From: Caprimulgus europaeus
Taxonomy: Eukaryota > Chordata > Aves > Caprimulgiformes > Caprimulgidae
DNA length: 64,000 nt
Assembly: GCA_907165065.1 (NCBI GenBank)
Contig: OU015533.1
Location: 25,002,578 to 25,066,577 of the forward strand
Direction of reading: 5' to 3'
A program made the position numbers and the translations under genes. Shown here piece after piece: positions 13,061 through 26,252 of this stretch (position 1 is its first letter; each line of letters begins with the position of its first letter). Below the pieces are notes generated by a model. That model was not told where the DNA came from and searched no databases. It saw only the letters and a program-made list of their open reading frames with translations.

Positions 13061-15519
13061 TGTACAGTCATTAGCTAAATGGTGTAGCAATGTTGAACTG
13101 TATTTATCCCTTAATTGCTTTCTAGTTAACAAGAGATTCTTGTGGAGTATGATGACTGATCAGATTGAAGGACAAACAAGAGGTCTGCTGGATAATAAAT
13201 CATTTCACCTTTACTTGTGAGCAATACTATGTCCCCAATAATTGCTACTTTTAATTTGTTCTTCCAAGCATTCTAAAGTCCTGGACCAACTGTGGTTTTA
13301 GATATGCAAACAGATCCAAGAAATACAAAACATCCCATGTAAATAACAAAATGCAGTATTTGAGAGCAGCAAAGTAGCAGCATACTTTTTTTAGTATGGG
13401 TAATAATCTTAAGTGTTTTATTACGCCTCTTCTAAAAATTTCTGTTGTTGAAGTACCACTGTATTAATGTGCATAATTAAGAAACTGAAAACCAGCCACT
13501 ATTAAGGGCAATAAGCCAGTAATAATTTAAGCTACTTAGAATGTTTTTTTAGTACTGTAAAATATTAGAGTATAACAGATATTCTTAGAATTATTATCTA
13601 AATAACTTGAAATCTATTTCAGCTTTACAGAAGGCTTTTTTTAAAAGTAGTACAAAGACCAGTTTTGACCATTGCTGTAGTTTTAAAATTTTTTATTATT
13701 TTCAGTGATTTAAGTTTGTTACTTGTTAAGGTATTTAACAAGGAGATTTAAGGTCTAGTCTAGCTATGAAGTATCTGATCTTAGTAGTAGTCATCTATTA
13801 TTTAATATTTCTAGTTACTGTGTGTCTTTACTCTGCAGTCAGAATATCAATGTTGATTTTTCACATTTTTATCCTAACCCTTAAGGTCCCTCTTTTTAAC
13901 CTACAGTGTAAATGTATTCAGAGATTCCTATAGCATAAACACTTAATACCTACATTTTGCCTTTGCATATTAAAAGAATTCCACAGGAAGCTCCTTACTG
14001 ACATCTGCATTATGCCCTTGCCCAGGCATAATCCACAGACCAGAACCTATTCCTCACTGAAAGAAGCCTAGCCCTTTTAAAATTCGTTTAATGACCTGCA
14101 CTAAACTCATAAATGAACAGAAAAAAATGTGCATGGAAATATGACTAAGTTGTGGGCTTTATATAGCTACTAGGCCACAGGTTTCTTTCTTTTGCCTTAA
14201 CTCTCTCAAACCATACATAGATTTTCCTCAGACTTTTTTAAGAACAGATTTACTTCTCTCCTACACTACAAAAGAAACTGGTTTTGTGCAGGCTTATCAT
14301 ACAAGTGCAACATGGTTGCATCATACAAATCTTTTGCAGTCAGAAAGCAGAAATGTTGAAATCTTTCACAGAGATGTTTTAATATTTCTGTCCCCTCTTT
14401 GCAGATTGGAAACCAACACATGAAGTGATGCCCTGCCCTGCACAGATGATATGACAACACAAGAGCAAGGCGCCTGTCCAGTTAAAGTACAAGTATTCAG
14501 AGGTGGGCGGATGGGGTGGATGTAGCCCTCATGACTGCTATTAACCTCCCTTCACCCCTCTGTGGCCAGCAAAGAAGGCTGGCCCCTTCAGAGAGCAGCT
14601 CAGTGCCTGAGCCTCACCAGGTTAAATTTCTCCTTGTAAACCCTTCTAAAACATCCTGGAAAATTCATATTTCACCTGCCCTGTAGGGAAGGCAACATTT
14701 TGCTCTGGGAGCTCTATGTTTTCACCTGGAAATAATAAATGTGGTCATTTTAGAAATACAAGAGGAATCCTTTCAGTGACCTTTTGCAACAATTTAGTCT
14801 CATCTTGATCAACTACAAAGCAAATTAAAATGCTGAAATTTCAATAAAACTGAATGTTTAAATTTTTGAATTCAGAATTCCCATTAGCTTTTTCTATTGC
14901 CCATCCCTAGAATTAGACACTGTAGTATGACACTAGTCTAGTAGGATAGCTCCAAAAGTAATTTGTAAACACATGCTTCTCATGCCTCTGACACACTGAA
15001 GTCATCCCACTTTATTTCTGATAAATACCTCATGGAAGAAATTAAAGCAGAAAACCTCTCCCCCCTCCCCCCCCAAACTGTCATATTGCTCTTTTATATA
15101 TGCCTTATTCTCAGCAAAGCCTAACACACTGGAACAGATTTCAGGATGGGAACAATACGTGTATGAGAAGAGCTGTTGTATTAGGACAGGTGTACTTAAG
15201 AATCAAAGGTCCCAGCACTGAGACAAAGAGCTGAAGAACAGCTTAGCAGGACAACCCAGAAGTGCTCCCACAGGCCAGTGGTTGATAAAGGAAAAGAAAT
15301 AGCTCATACAAAAATAAATAATTCAGGGAGTTTTCATCAAACCCTGGTATCTGAAATTTCTAATGCTTATGACAGTAATGATCAAGTCAAAATATATTTC
15401 TCTTTATTTTAACCATAGAAAGCATGGTCTCTTTTCTGGATGATAAAAAGTGATGCAAAGAATGCAGTTTCTTTTTTTTTTTTTCTCCCAAGCAGTGCTG
15501 TTGGAGGGCACTGATTAAT

Positions 15520-15700
15520 AACATAAGAATATTTGTATTGTGTCAGACCAAAGGTCCTTCTAAGCCCTGTACTGTAGCTTTGAGAGTGACCAAGAGCAGA
15601 GAAGACTATTTGAACTATACTTCCTTGGTGCACTTATCTCAGCTTCTGCAAGATGCACTTCTGAGATTTCCTGAGCCAGAGATGATTGTCTTTGTACATC
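15520..15700. repeat. Ancient amniote CR1-like LINE fragment
   Basis: The sequence AACATAAGAAT...GTGTCAGACCAAAGGTCC, then CTAAGCCCTGTACTGT and later CAGCTTCTG, follows a repeat that is very common in turtle and crocodile genomes. That repeat reads ACATAAGAACGGCCATACTGGGTCAGACCAAAGGTCCATCTAGCCC... I assign it from memory to an old CR1-like LINE tail; the strand is not certain. Confidence 0.6.
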
Positions 15701-18538
15701 AGTCCTCATCTGCCATTTCTTTCTGTTAATTCATCATTTTTAACTCATTAACATCTCCAGTGATAGGCCACATAGTTTGACTACACATTTTCTGAAGAGA
15801 GATTTTCAGTCACATTAAAAATCTATACTCCAATAATTTGACACCTCTAAGTCTAAACATTGTCTAAACATGAGAAAACACCATGAACAATCTTTCCCTA
15901 CTCCTCTTCTCCAGGCCATTCCCTCCCTTCACTGAAATGTAAAAAAAGTTTTATGTCTCTTTGAACTACAGAGCACTAGCCTGATGTCAACAGATGACAG
16001 CCTCACATTTCCGAAACTAGTGTAAAAATACCTGTATTTTGTTTTTAATAATTATTATTAATAATTCTCAGTGTATGCAATGTGTTCCTGATTTCTTGTT
16101 TCCATGACAACTGAAGACATAGGCACATGTAAAAGTGTATGAAATAGTGTAATACAAGAAAGATCTCAGTTTCATGAATTATTGAACTTAACACTGTGCT
16201 TTAGGTCTTACGTGAGCAGTGCACGTGGAAAAGCTGATAAAGTGTTTTACATGTTGTGAACATGTGCATTTCTCAAAAGGGGAACACAGCTCAATATGAA
16301 CACTTAAGTCCTGTTTACCCTCAAGGTTTCTCCTTATTTTTTCCCCATTGTTACTACTCTCAGTGGAACCCGACCAGCTGGAACAGCATTGGAGAAAAGC
16401 TCAGTGCCAGCACAGACCCTCCTGTGACAGCCAAAGAGGAGTCCAAGAGCCTGTATGACTAGTCTTGGAGAACAATCTGCAAAATACTTAAGCATGTGAG
16501 CAGCTTCATGCACTTACATCAAATTGTTGGGCTCTAAAGAACTGTATGTATTTCTCCCTGTGCATGGCTGGGACTATGGCTTGCAATAGTGACTTTGCAG
16601 TGTCATTACATGCCTTCCATCTTTGGTAAACCCATATTACCTAACAGATTGAAATGGCACTGTCATCAATGCATAAAAACTTCACTTTCTAGCTACACAT
16701 ATTTAAATAGCAATATTTCATAAGTGGTCAAAAACAAAGGCCATCTTGCCTTTCTGAAATTCAATTACTGAGGAAGACTATAATGTAATTATTATAAGCC
16801 ACTACAAATGATTTAATTACCAGATCATAAAAGTAACTAAAATAGTTCTAAATTGAAAGATGGCATCACAACAGAGAATAACATAGCCTAAGAATGCTTT
16901 CCCAATCCTTACAGAGACTGGAGATGAAATTAATACATAAAATTCAATTTTTCATTGTGCTGCCCACTGTTAGGCATTTTAGGGCGAGTATAAAGTTGTA
17001 AAAGCATAAGACATGAATAACAAATTCATTTTATATCACACATGTAATGCACTCCAAGTATCAAAATCACTTAAATCCATCATCTTTCATGGATTCAGCT
17101 GTTTACATTGTCATATACAGTATGACAGTCCTAAAAGTTGTTTCCTTTTTTGGTTCAACCCTTTCCATTGTTACTTAGTTAAATGTCTGTGGTTTTAAGA
17201 GATGCACAAAAGCCTACTTATGCGGAGGTAGGTCTTAACTAGCCATACCTCAGGCTACAGAACCGAAAAATATAGGAATTGTTATTCATGCGACATTTTG
17301 AATGGAAGATTCTGTAAAGCAGGTGATACATTATTTTCTGTTGGGTAGCTCTCCTGTGTGCTGTTTGACCTAAAAAAGGGAATCTCTCACAGGGCTATAA
17401 ATAATGCATCACAGTCATTAAATATTGATCTGGCTTATACCATTCACAGCTGCACAATTAGGTTACCTTTTTAAAAATAGTGCCTTGTATATTACCCATA
17501 ATAGGACAGCGTTTACATATTCTGTTTGGAAACTGCAGTAGTTAAATTTAAAGGTGATACGCGTTTGTGGGACTGCTTGCTGAGTCACAGGACTTGTTCA
17601 TTACTGTCTCAGAAGTCAGTAACTCTTGCTATAAATATCCTGTCCTGGACACAATTCTGTGTTCTTTATTTGTGAAACTTGGCTTTCTATATTTGTCTAA
17701 AAGACAACTATTTTTAGGCTTGGAGAGACTGCATTTGAATGAGAAGAAACCTGGCAACACAGGACAATGCTATAGGATAGCATCAATCTTAAATGAGTCA
17801 GACTTTGCTAGTCTTACATTTTTCTATTCTGTAATAATACCAATGCTTATAGCTGAATATTAGCACTAGTACACAATGGAAATAAGGGAATTGTCTTTTA
17901 AGTCTAAAGTACAAGAGAGAACTGAGTTGCTACAGTTTTCAAAATCATACTATTTCTAACTTCTTAAAAAAATAATTAATATTGATATGGGTGAGATTCA
18001 TTGGTCCATTACTTTAACTTATCCTGACAAAATGCAGTTTGACTTTTGTGTAGGTATGTAGACACAAGTGAGAAGCATTGTGATAAATCAGGTTCAAGAC
18101 TTTAGACAGGCATTCTCAGATATGCAAGAAGTGTTTCCACTAAAGGTGCATTTTTTTTGTTTTACTTGGAAAATGCCCAAGTAAAGTTTAATTTTTTTCC
18201 CCTATGTTTAGAGCAACTGTATCAGAAATCTACGTATCACAATAATACAGCACATATCAGAAAATCTAAAAGGCAGTTTAAATGAATTTAGCAGCCTATA
18301 ATTTTTTTGTTTGGAAGTCATCACAGTTTAAAATCTAAAAAAATAAAAGTAAAAAAATAGTAGCAAATACATGTAAAATGATCTGTCAACAGAGAGGCTA
18401 CATACAATCCTTACTATAAATCGTATGTTTTCATTGCTCTTGTTTTAATCCTATAAATCATTCACAAACCCCACATCCTCTTTCTTAGAACCTTGAAGTA
18501 CAGCACATATCCCAAATACAGGAATAATGTTAGATACC

Positions 18539-18572
18539 TGTCCTGGTTTTGCTAGGATAGAGTCAAATATTA
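18539..18572 (+). repeat. Scrap of the TGTCCTGG-type LTR
   Basis: TGTCCTGGTTTTGCTAGGAT followed by AGAGTCAA matches the 5' end of the LTR family present in full at 44382-44930. Only about 30 bases are recognisable; the rest of the LTR is missing or decayed. Confidence 0.4.
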
Positions 18573-18886
18573 ACTTAGTTTCAGTAACAGGCAATTGAAT
18601 CAATCAATTAAGCTTCCATATGTTTTTCCCCATTTTGAAAACTTACCTGTTTTCAGGAAAAAGGACTCATTTTACACTGCATGACAACTCAAGTTTTCAC
18701 TTAACCTAAATTTTAATCTGTCATAAAAAGAGGACTGGATCTTAAATTTTACTCTTTTCAGAGATCTAGTCTTATCAGAAAACACAATACAAAAGACTAA
18801 CTACCACAAATAAATAAAAGGTAAGCGGCAAAGGGAACATTACTCTGTAATTTTACAAATGCCAAACCAAGCCAAAGACAGCAACA

Positions 18887-18930
18887 GCCCACTGAAATCA
18901 ATGGCAAACCTCCCATTACCTTGCCTGGGG
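18887..18930. repeat. Possible ancient amniote repeat piece
   Basis: CCCACTGAAATCAATGGCAA followed by ACCTCCCATT resembles the CCCACTGAAGTCAATGGCAAAACTCCCATTGACTTC stretch that recurs in old sauropsid repeats. The family name is not known to me. Confidence 0.35.
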
Positions 18931-21900
18931 CCAGACTGTCACCTACAGAGACTAAGGGATTTGCTCAGGCTCTGAATCCAGACTTCTGCAGTTCCACTTG
19001 TGCCTACCTGGAGGGCTAAGCCCCCTCTCTGATCTCTAAAACAAGCTCACTGGGTTAAGGGCATGAATTTTCCTTTCCCACTTCCCCTGGGTGCAGGCAG
19101 CAGACTGAGTGGGTGGCTCCATCCAGGTCAGCAGAGCTGCACCTGCCTATGCTGCCTCTGAGCCTCACACCAGTCCTGCTTGCACTGGCCTCCTGAGAAA
19201 TGTAGGCCTGTTAGCATAAGTGCTGATGAATCCCAACAGCTTTAATGCAAATAATGAAAAGGACTGGTGACATGAATTTTTACAGTAATGATTCACATAA
19301 TTGGATTCTCTTTTGCAAAAAAAACTCCATTCAAACATTAATAGAACAATTTTTAATAATATAAGCATTTTTAAACTTGGCTTTCAGATTTTTATTAGTG
19401 GAAGCTATATTCTAGTAACACCAAGAAGTGTAATGCCTTCAACAATGTGCAAAAAAACCCCGTTCAGTGTGAATATGTTGCTGCTTTGTTTTCAGAAAAC
19501 TGTAGAAATCGGACACCGAATAGGCCAATTGCATAACATGATCCATTATCATACACTCATGTTTCAGTGTTCTGTACTGTGAACTTCCCTCTGTATTTTC
19601 ATGCTCTACAGCCAATGGTGCTCTGCATTTTTTCCCATCCTAGCATCTAGAGAAAACTATTTCATTTCTTAGGGGTTTCTTATTGTGGTGAGTTTTTTTG
19701 TTGTTACATTAACTCTTAGACAGGATTACAGAAACAAATGCTATTTACTTTCCAGAATCTGCTTACAATGGTTACATTTAATTCTTAAAAAGATCCCAGG
19801 TATATTTATGAATTTGTATATTTGTGAATTCATCCAATAACAGCAGGAAATTATTGACAAAATTTCAAATAAAAAAATCAACTTTAGACTTGCTAGGCTT
19901 TTTGTAATGCAATAAAATTAATTCACTGGTAAAAGATGAAGAAAAAAACTTCATGTGTACTTGGAATTATTCACTTTTCATCAGAATATTCTTGAGCTCT
20001 TAGTCAAATAAAAATTAATGGAAAAGAATTTTAAGACTATAAAGAAATAAGATTACAAAGATGGAAATAAACAACTTGAATGAGGAGGAAGAATTATTTC
20101 CAAGCTGCTGGGGTCCAGCTACAGTATATTTGGGGTAATATGTTGAAAAGTTGTCAATTCAAATGTATTGTCACTCCGAAGTCATTAATTATTGTTAGGT
20201 CCCATGTCAGTCAAGAGCCAGTAGTGAACTACTGGCATTATTCCCATCTAGATGTTTCTATCACGTATGTTCTGACTGAATCAGAACATTGGATAAATCA
20301 TAACAGACATTTCCTCCAACATCTACCAATAAATCACCAAAGGGAGAGGGGACAGTTTTAGACCTGAACATCCCCAGAGGGAGGAATTGTTTATTACCCA
20401 GTCAAGTCTAGAAGATGACCCTAATATAACAAAGGCCTTATACAAAATATAACAATATAATGATCAGAGAAAAAAACCCAGTGATTTCCGAGTAGGATGC
20501 CCCATGACACCTCAGTAGGGAGACAGGCTGCCAGAGGTCTGCAAGGGAGGCAATGGGAGCCATTTCATCCCACAGATGGACGGTACTCTCTGGGAAAGAG
20601 CTCTCTGTCAAAGGCCCACAAGCCACACTGGTCCTCTCTGGGTGCTTGTTGCTTTTTGTTTATAACCAGTGGTGTAAAGCATTAACAAAGACTACATGGC
20701 ATTAATTTTGTCAGGAACTGAAAGCAAGACAACTGGATATAGGAAAGGGAAAGCTTTTCTGAAAAAATATCTCAGCTTAGTTTAAGCACAGCTTGGTTGT
20801 ATTCCTCATTTTCTCATCTATGTTCTTTATAAAAATGTATCTATCAGGGTTATTAATGAAGAAATGCTTTTCATTTCCCTTTACCTTATCATTAACCATT
20901 AAACAGACAGTGCAGATGGGTAGCAACAAGGCATTCCTTACTTGGAGACTGGCATATTTAATAATGAAGACACCTGGGAAAACAAGCAGAATAGCTCCTC
21001 ATCACACCAGTTTCCAAGTCCAAAGAGCAACACAGCAGGCTTTTATTTCAACTACACAGATCATGATGGAGAATTGTCTTTCAATGGCTGACAGCAACTA
21101 AGTATGGCCCTCTGGTATGTATAAAGATATTAGTTGAATCCTGACAGTCAAAGAAGCTATGTTACAGGTGATTATTCTAATGTAAACTAAAATACAAAAA
21201 AAGAAAAAGAAAAAAGAAAAAATATTTATGGTCCGTTAACCCTCTCTCTCTTCTCTTTCTTACTGGTTCTGTGTTCTTTTTTGCCAGATATAAAACACCA
21301 CTCAATAAGCACACATCACCCACAGCTTCCCCCTTCTACCACAATCATCCCCATGGTGCAGAGATCAGGTTGCAGCCAGCCAGCCAAGTGTCAAAATAAC
21401 CAAACAGCTATTTTTCTGCCAGACAGGTGCCAGGGCACCACAGCAAGGAATGCCAGCAGTGCAGGGTCACAACAGTCCAGATCTCCTTCCCAGACCTCAT
21501 CACAGTTTCCAATGCACTTTGCATACAGGAGATCAAGACTGATACCCACCACAAGAATTCACAAACAGCTTTGAGGAGCCCTCTACAGCACTAACTCCTC
21601 ATAGCCAAGGAAAGTACCATCAAGAGTCCCTAGTGTTTCCTCAAGTAGAGAAGGGCAAACAAAGCCTATCACAGATGCAGCTCTGGAGTGCTGGCAGTGA
21701 TGAAAGAGCAAGGTCACCATACCCCCTACTCTCTACCCCTTGGCAGGGCAGGATTCAGTGAGAACACATTAATTATTGGTCCCTAGCAAGGCTGTGTTCA
21801 GCACATATCAATTCACAGTTCTGACCAGGGCACTCACAGAAGTTAGAAGAGGATTCCTCACCTTCACATCCAGCCTTCTGAGCCTAGACACAATCTTGAT

Positions 21901-22302
21901 AGTGAATGCTCTGCTTTTTTGGCAAGCACACAACAGCTACCACACTGTGAGCACGTGAAGCATCCAAGTTCCTCTCGTTTTCTCTAATCTCTTCCTCGCC
22001 TCTCACTGGGATATGACTTCCCTATGGGGTTTCTTGCTGAGGATGCCAAACCCAAACTGATGTACAGTTCCAGCAGCTGGTGCTGGGACAATGGTATTTT
22101 GCTGCTGTGCACCCATTACTGCAGCTCTTTATCCTTTGAAAGACTTATTTCCAACTTGCCTGCCTAGAAGTCTCACATGTAATACATCCTTCATAAATCA
22201 GTTATGATTTTCCGCTTTTGATGTAAAACTTCTCTCAGATAATCTGCATCTATTTTAATTTACTGTTATATTTCAGAAATAACTAAAAACGTAAAGCCTT
22301 AC

Positions 22303-22353
22303 CTTAAATTTATCAACTTCTGCCTTCGAACTTGTTGCATGATAAGATAACAC
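22303..22353 (-). CDS. PDE11A: PDE11A micro-exon (likely exon 10): linker
   Basis: This exon of just 51 bases encodes VLSYHATSSKAEVDKFK in phase 0 at both ends. It forms the linker between the GAF-B exit helix and the catalytic domain. In PDE5-type enzymes this region (LSYHATC...E) carries the signal between the regulatory and catalytic halves. Ser replaces the Cys I recall at HATC in human PDE11A. The acceptor reads TGGGGCAG before GTG and the donor is GTAAGG. Being a multiple of three with phase 0 ends, it could be skipped without a frameshift. It is the last exon before the 20.7 kb intron. Confidence 0.94.
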
Positions 22354-25300
22354 CTGCCCCAGAACAAAAGATTAAAAAATCATTTTTGGAGACTTGACAA
22401 GTAGAAATAATAGGGCTCTGTACTGCAGTCTAATCAATGATATTTAAAACAAATTTAGTTAATATTTATGCATGGTAATTCAGTTCTGAATGTCAGCATA
22501 TAATAACTAATTGCAGGTTATCAGGTATACATTTGACATTTATGTTGCAGGGAATTTTATAGGGAATCATGAACAGTAAGTAATTTAATATTATAAGCAT
22601 TCCTACATTGTTCTCCTGGAGTTCTGCAATTAAAAGAAATATGTAAAAGAAATGTAAAAATAACAGTAGATTTATAGACTTTAAATAATGCCTTTTGCTA
22701 TACTGTAAAGCTTTAATGCCTTTGTTAGTGGCACATCATTGCATGGAAATTAGCACCTCTGTGCTATGCCTGACATTCTCTTCAATACTCTTCTGGAGAT
22801 GAAAGCATCAAATATAATGCACAAAATACTGTACACCTCCTCTTATTATCTTTCAGTATGCCTACATTTACATGGAATACATTATATCCTTATGAGACAA
22901 CACTAACACTGAACAAGCACTCCAGAAGGTGCAAGAGCCACCCTGTGTACTGCACCCACAAAGGTCAGACTGTGCATGGGACAAGGTGCTGGCCCATGAA
23001 GACGCTTACAGAGCCAGAACACTTCTAGCAGGGACAGGTCCTCCTCACCACACAGCAGCACCCTGTCTGCTTATGTGCTACAGCTCAATTTGAAATTGTT
23101 TTCATCTGTGAGTATCTCCATTACTCATACAAATACCTCAACTATCTCAAATGCCCTTGGCTTGCAATATCTTATGGCAGTAAGTCCCAAGATGTATTTA
23201 ATTGTATCAATTTTGGAGGCATCATCTTTTACAGAAACACGAAATCATTTCTACACTATAAAAGAATAAATAACAAGCACCAATGTACTTGTTCTGTCCT
23301 ATGTTTTACTTTCTAGAACTATACATCATGTCCTTCCTCAAACAATATCTATTTTTCTGTCCAACCATATTGTAGCTCCTCTCAGAAATCTATATGAGCA
23401 AAATTATGTCTTCTGCTATGACAGATTACACTTAATACCAAAATTCTTGTCAAGCTTCTACTTTATCTGCATATATTATATCCCTGTAGATTTTTACAGT
23501 CATCTTTTATATTGATTATTCTAATCTTTTAATAATTTGCAAATTTTGCATTCTTAATGCATAAAGCAGTTTTTAGCCTGGTTTTGGATCATACGGCATC
23601 CTACTGTCAACCTTCCCCTATCATTTATTTACATTTTGGTCTTCTGTTTATTAGTCAATCTTATGAGAATTCTATATGAAAAACAGTATCTGTATATCTG
23701 GACAAGAATCAAAGTATATAAAAATTGTTTTATTTTATATCTGTTATCAATTTCATTTTCAAAGGCCACTCAATGCCATCCTAGCTAAATGCATAATACT
23801 AATGAAGTATTCTATTCCTGAAAAATGGACTCTCAGTCCATCAGCATTCACCATTCTTTTGTTCAGTACTTTGCTGCTGTATCTTCAATCACTTTACATA
23901 AATATTATCAGGAGTTACTAATTTATAGATAATTTATAGAAAGAATTACACTTCACTGAAGCACAATGGCCATTTATCAAACCTATAATCTACATTCAAG
24001 ATATATGGCTATTAGTCTTTTTTAGATCAAAGACAGCAGCTGTATTTTAAACCACTAAATTTAAATTTCCTTTACTTCAGTAGTAATTAACAAACTTCTA
24101 CGTTAACTTTCATACCTGTGTATCTGAATGTGCTATGTGTCACTGCTTGTTTTTCTTGCCAGGGGGAGTATTCATCCTAAAGTGTCATATTGCACAAATA
24201 TCTACGGCATGAGGGCTTATAGTAATTTATGACTATGATATGTAAAGAATAAGGAATCCTGCAGGACATGTGAAAAGGAAAGTTTTTAACTATTTCTCCT
24301 AAATAAATGCATATACAGGAATAATAAAAATCCTTCTTATGCTTAGAGTGTTTTCAAACACAAACAGTCCCATAGACTTCAAAAAGCCTTAACATGCCTG
24401 TGCTTCACAGGAGAGATCTCCAATACATAGATAAATATCTCCAAGCCTAAAGCAAAGCAAAAAAAGCTATCTTCATAGCAATCCAATTTGTTTTGAGTTT
24501 TGTTTTAATACCCAGAAATTCATATCTCAATCAGGCCAATGCTATTTTTGTGGTTCTTACTGTAATGGCGGGTAGCATATAAACTCAAAGGATTTACACA
24601 GTTAAAGGGTGCACACATCAGGGATAGCCAGATCATTTTCTTCTCCTATCACACATGGAATTTAAAATATTGAAATCTTAGCAACATTGCCCTTTCAATT
24701 AGAGAAATGTTCTAAGATTAATCAGTCTTGTATAATGCTTTTTAAAAGACCTTAAGTTTTACTCAAACCATTCTTTATTGTTTTAGTATAAATAATGTAA
24801 ATTTGTAAAGGTATCCTCAAAACTTCAAGTTTTGTTCTCAATAAGATTATTAATACTATTATGTTTAAAGTCTCCAGAATATATTAGAGAACAATGCTTT
24901 ACTCCTAGAATCTTAAATAATCATATTTTTTTGAATGTTCTGCATTTTAGAGTTTGTTTTAAAGGAGCTGGTAGATTTAATTCTTCATGAGTGGGTGGCG
25001 ACAGCAGAAACTGGAAAAGAAACTCCTACAAAGGCAATGGGCAAGAAAAAGAAAGCCTTTCATCTGTTTAGGTACTCTATATGTATTTTATAGAAAGACA
25101 TGATGCATTGGAATTCCAGGACCTTTCATTATGTATTGGCCTTGATCCACAACAGAGCTCTTACTGAGCTGCCAGTGACCCTGCTTTGACTTCATTCTAG
25201 CAAGACATGTATCTGATAGCGATGCATCAGACGTTGCTTTTGATACTAAAAAACTCTATGGTGACAATAATAACTTTTCTCAAATTTAGTCCTGCTCACA

Positions 25301-25718
25301 GTATGTTCTACTTATACCTCCCAACACTAGAAAAACAGGAAGCTATCTAAATATATGAAATTCTGAGGAATTTTTAGTTACTGATGGACAAGACAATATA
25401 TCTAACACCTACATTAATTACTACTCTTACATCTGTAAGAAACTATATTCTCCATCATCACTGCCCCACCTTGTAATGTAAAAAACAGACATCAAGTGAG
25501 AAATGCAGGTTCAAAATTACTTAAGCTGTGCATCAGCTCCACAGCTAAGCATACCCTGAGAAAGTTTCCCTTCAGCATTACCTTAATAAGACAACACTCT
25601 AGGGTGTAGAGAGGTAGATATAGAAAATGATGCTAACTACAATAAATTCAGAAGCAGTAGGTTCCTTTGCATGTGACACTTATGAGCAAGAAAAGGCTTC
25701 ATTAAGACGTACACATAC
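22354..25718 (-). other. PDE11A 3.4 kb intron
   Basis: AT-rich intron between the 93-base and 51-base exons. I see no named repeat except a weak old-repeat likeness near 25135-25210 (GGCCTTGATCCACAACAGAG, resembling GGCCCTGATCCTGCAAAGAG). No coding exon is recognised. Confidence 0.85.
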
Positions 25719-25811
25719 ATCAAGAGCCACAGACTGTTTTGCCCAGGATTTCTTCACTTGGTCATACATAATTGTGTTGTTGATGCCCAGTCCACAAAAA
25801 ATAACAAAAGC
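25719..25811 (-). CDS. PDE11A: PDE11A exon (likely exon 9): end of GAF-B and linker helix
   Basis: This 93-base exon encodes 31 residues in phase 0: [20 protein letters not shown] then [11 protein letters not shown]. The first part is the last GAF-B helix (the same place as AFCGIAISNAQL in GAF-A). The second part is the start of the long helix that joins GAF-B to the catalytic domain. The acceptor is AATTTTAG before GCT and the donor is GTATGT after GAT. Residues match the human sequence I recall. It is separated from the previous exon by only 373 bases. Confidence 0.96.
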
Positions 25812-26184
25812 CTAAAATTATAAACAGGAAAAAGAAGGGACAGTCAATTATAATTCAATTATAATACAAACACAAAGATGAATGCTGCCTTAATCATGAA
25901 AAGGAATTGCATGGAAATATTAGGAATAATCATGCTTAAACAGGTTATCTTGAGAATAGAGCTAAGTCACTAGCCTAAACAAGATGAGGAAGATCAGATG
26001 CAAGAAACTAGTTCTAATTAGGATGCAACCTTATTAAGTGAGGAGTACCAAGAATTAATGTCAAACCACAAATACAGACAACATTCTTCCCCACCTCCCT
26101 AGAGCAGCCTAAGGCAGCATTACCCAGAAATACCAAATCCTGCTGAAGAAGTATGTTATCGCTACAAAACTGAATGCCTCTTAC
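25812..26184 (-). other. PDE11A 373-base intron
   Basis: Short intron between the NRLDGKPF exon and the AFVIFCG exon. It starts GTAAGA and ends AATTTTAG. Nothing else is seen in it. Confidence 0.93.
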
Positions 26185-26252
26185 TTCAAACAGTCGCTGG
26201 TCGGCATCGTCAAAGGGTTTCCCATCAAGCCTGTTCAACACTTGAGCTACCC
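26185..26252 (-). CDS. PDE11A: PDE11A exon (likely exon 8): GAF-B NKxDE-type motif
   Basis: This 68-base exon completes the split Gly codon (G plus GG) and encodes VAQVLNRLDGKPFDDADQRL then FE, ending in phase 0. It carries the GAF motif usually written N(K/R)X(n)FX(3)DE. Here it reads NRLDGKPFDDADQ, with Gln where Glu is usual. The human protein has the same residues as far as I recall, so this is a feature of PDE11A GAF-B rather than a defect of this copy. The motif stabilises the fold near the nucleotide pocket. The acceptor is TTCTAAAG before GGGTAG and the donor is GTAAGA. Confidence 0.95.

Larger units (their letters stand above)
1570..22302 (-). other. PDE11A 20.7 kb intron
   Basis: This is the largest complete intron in the window. 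It is AT-rich and has no coding exon I can recognise. It holds a possible old hAT end near 2521, a CpG-dense patch at 7165-7208, a decayed CR1 scrap near 8001, a 21-base duplication at 10055, a hairpin with a duplicated arm at 13014-13056, an ancient amniote LINE piece at 15520-15700, a 34-base LTR-like scrap at 18539, and an ancient repeat piece near 18887. Patches at 9.7-10.3, 14.5-14.7 and 21.3-21.9 kb have more GC, but I see no gene in them. Confidence 0.85.
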
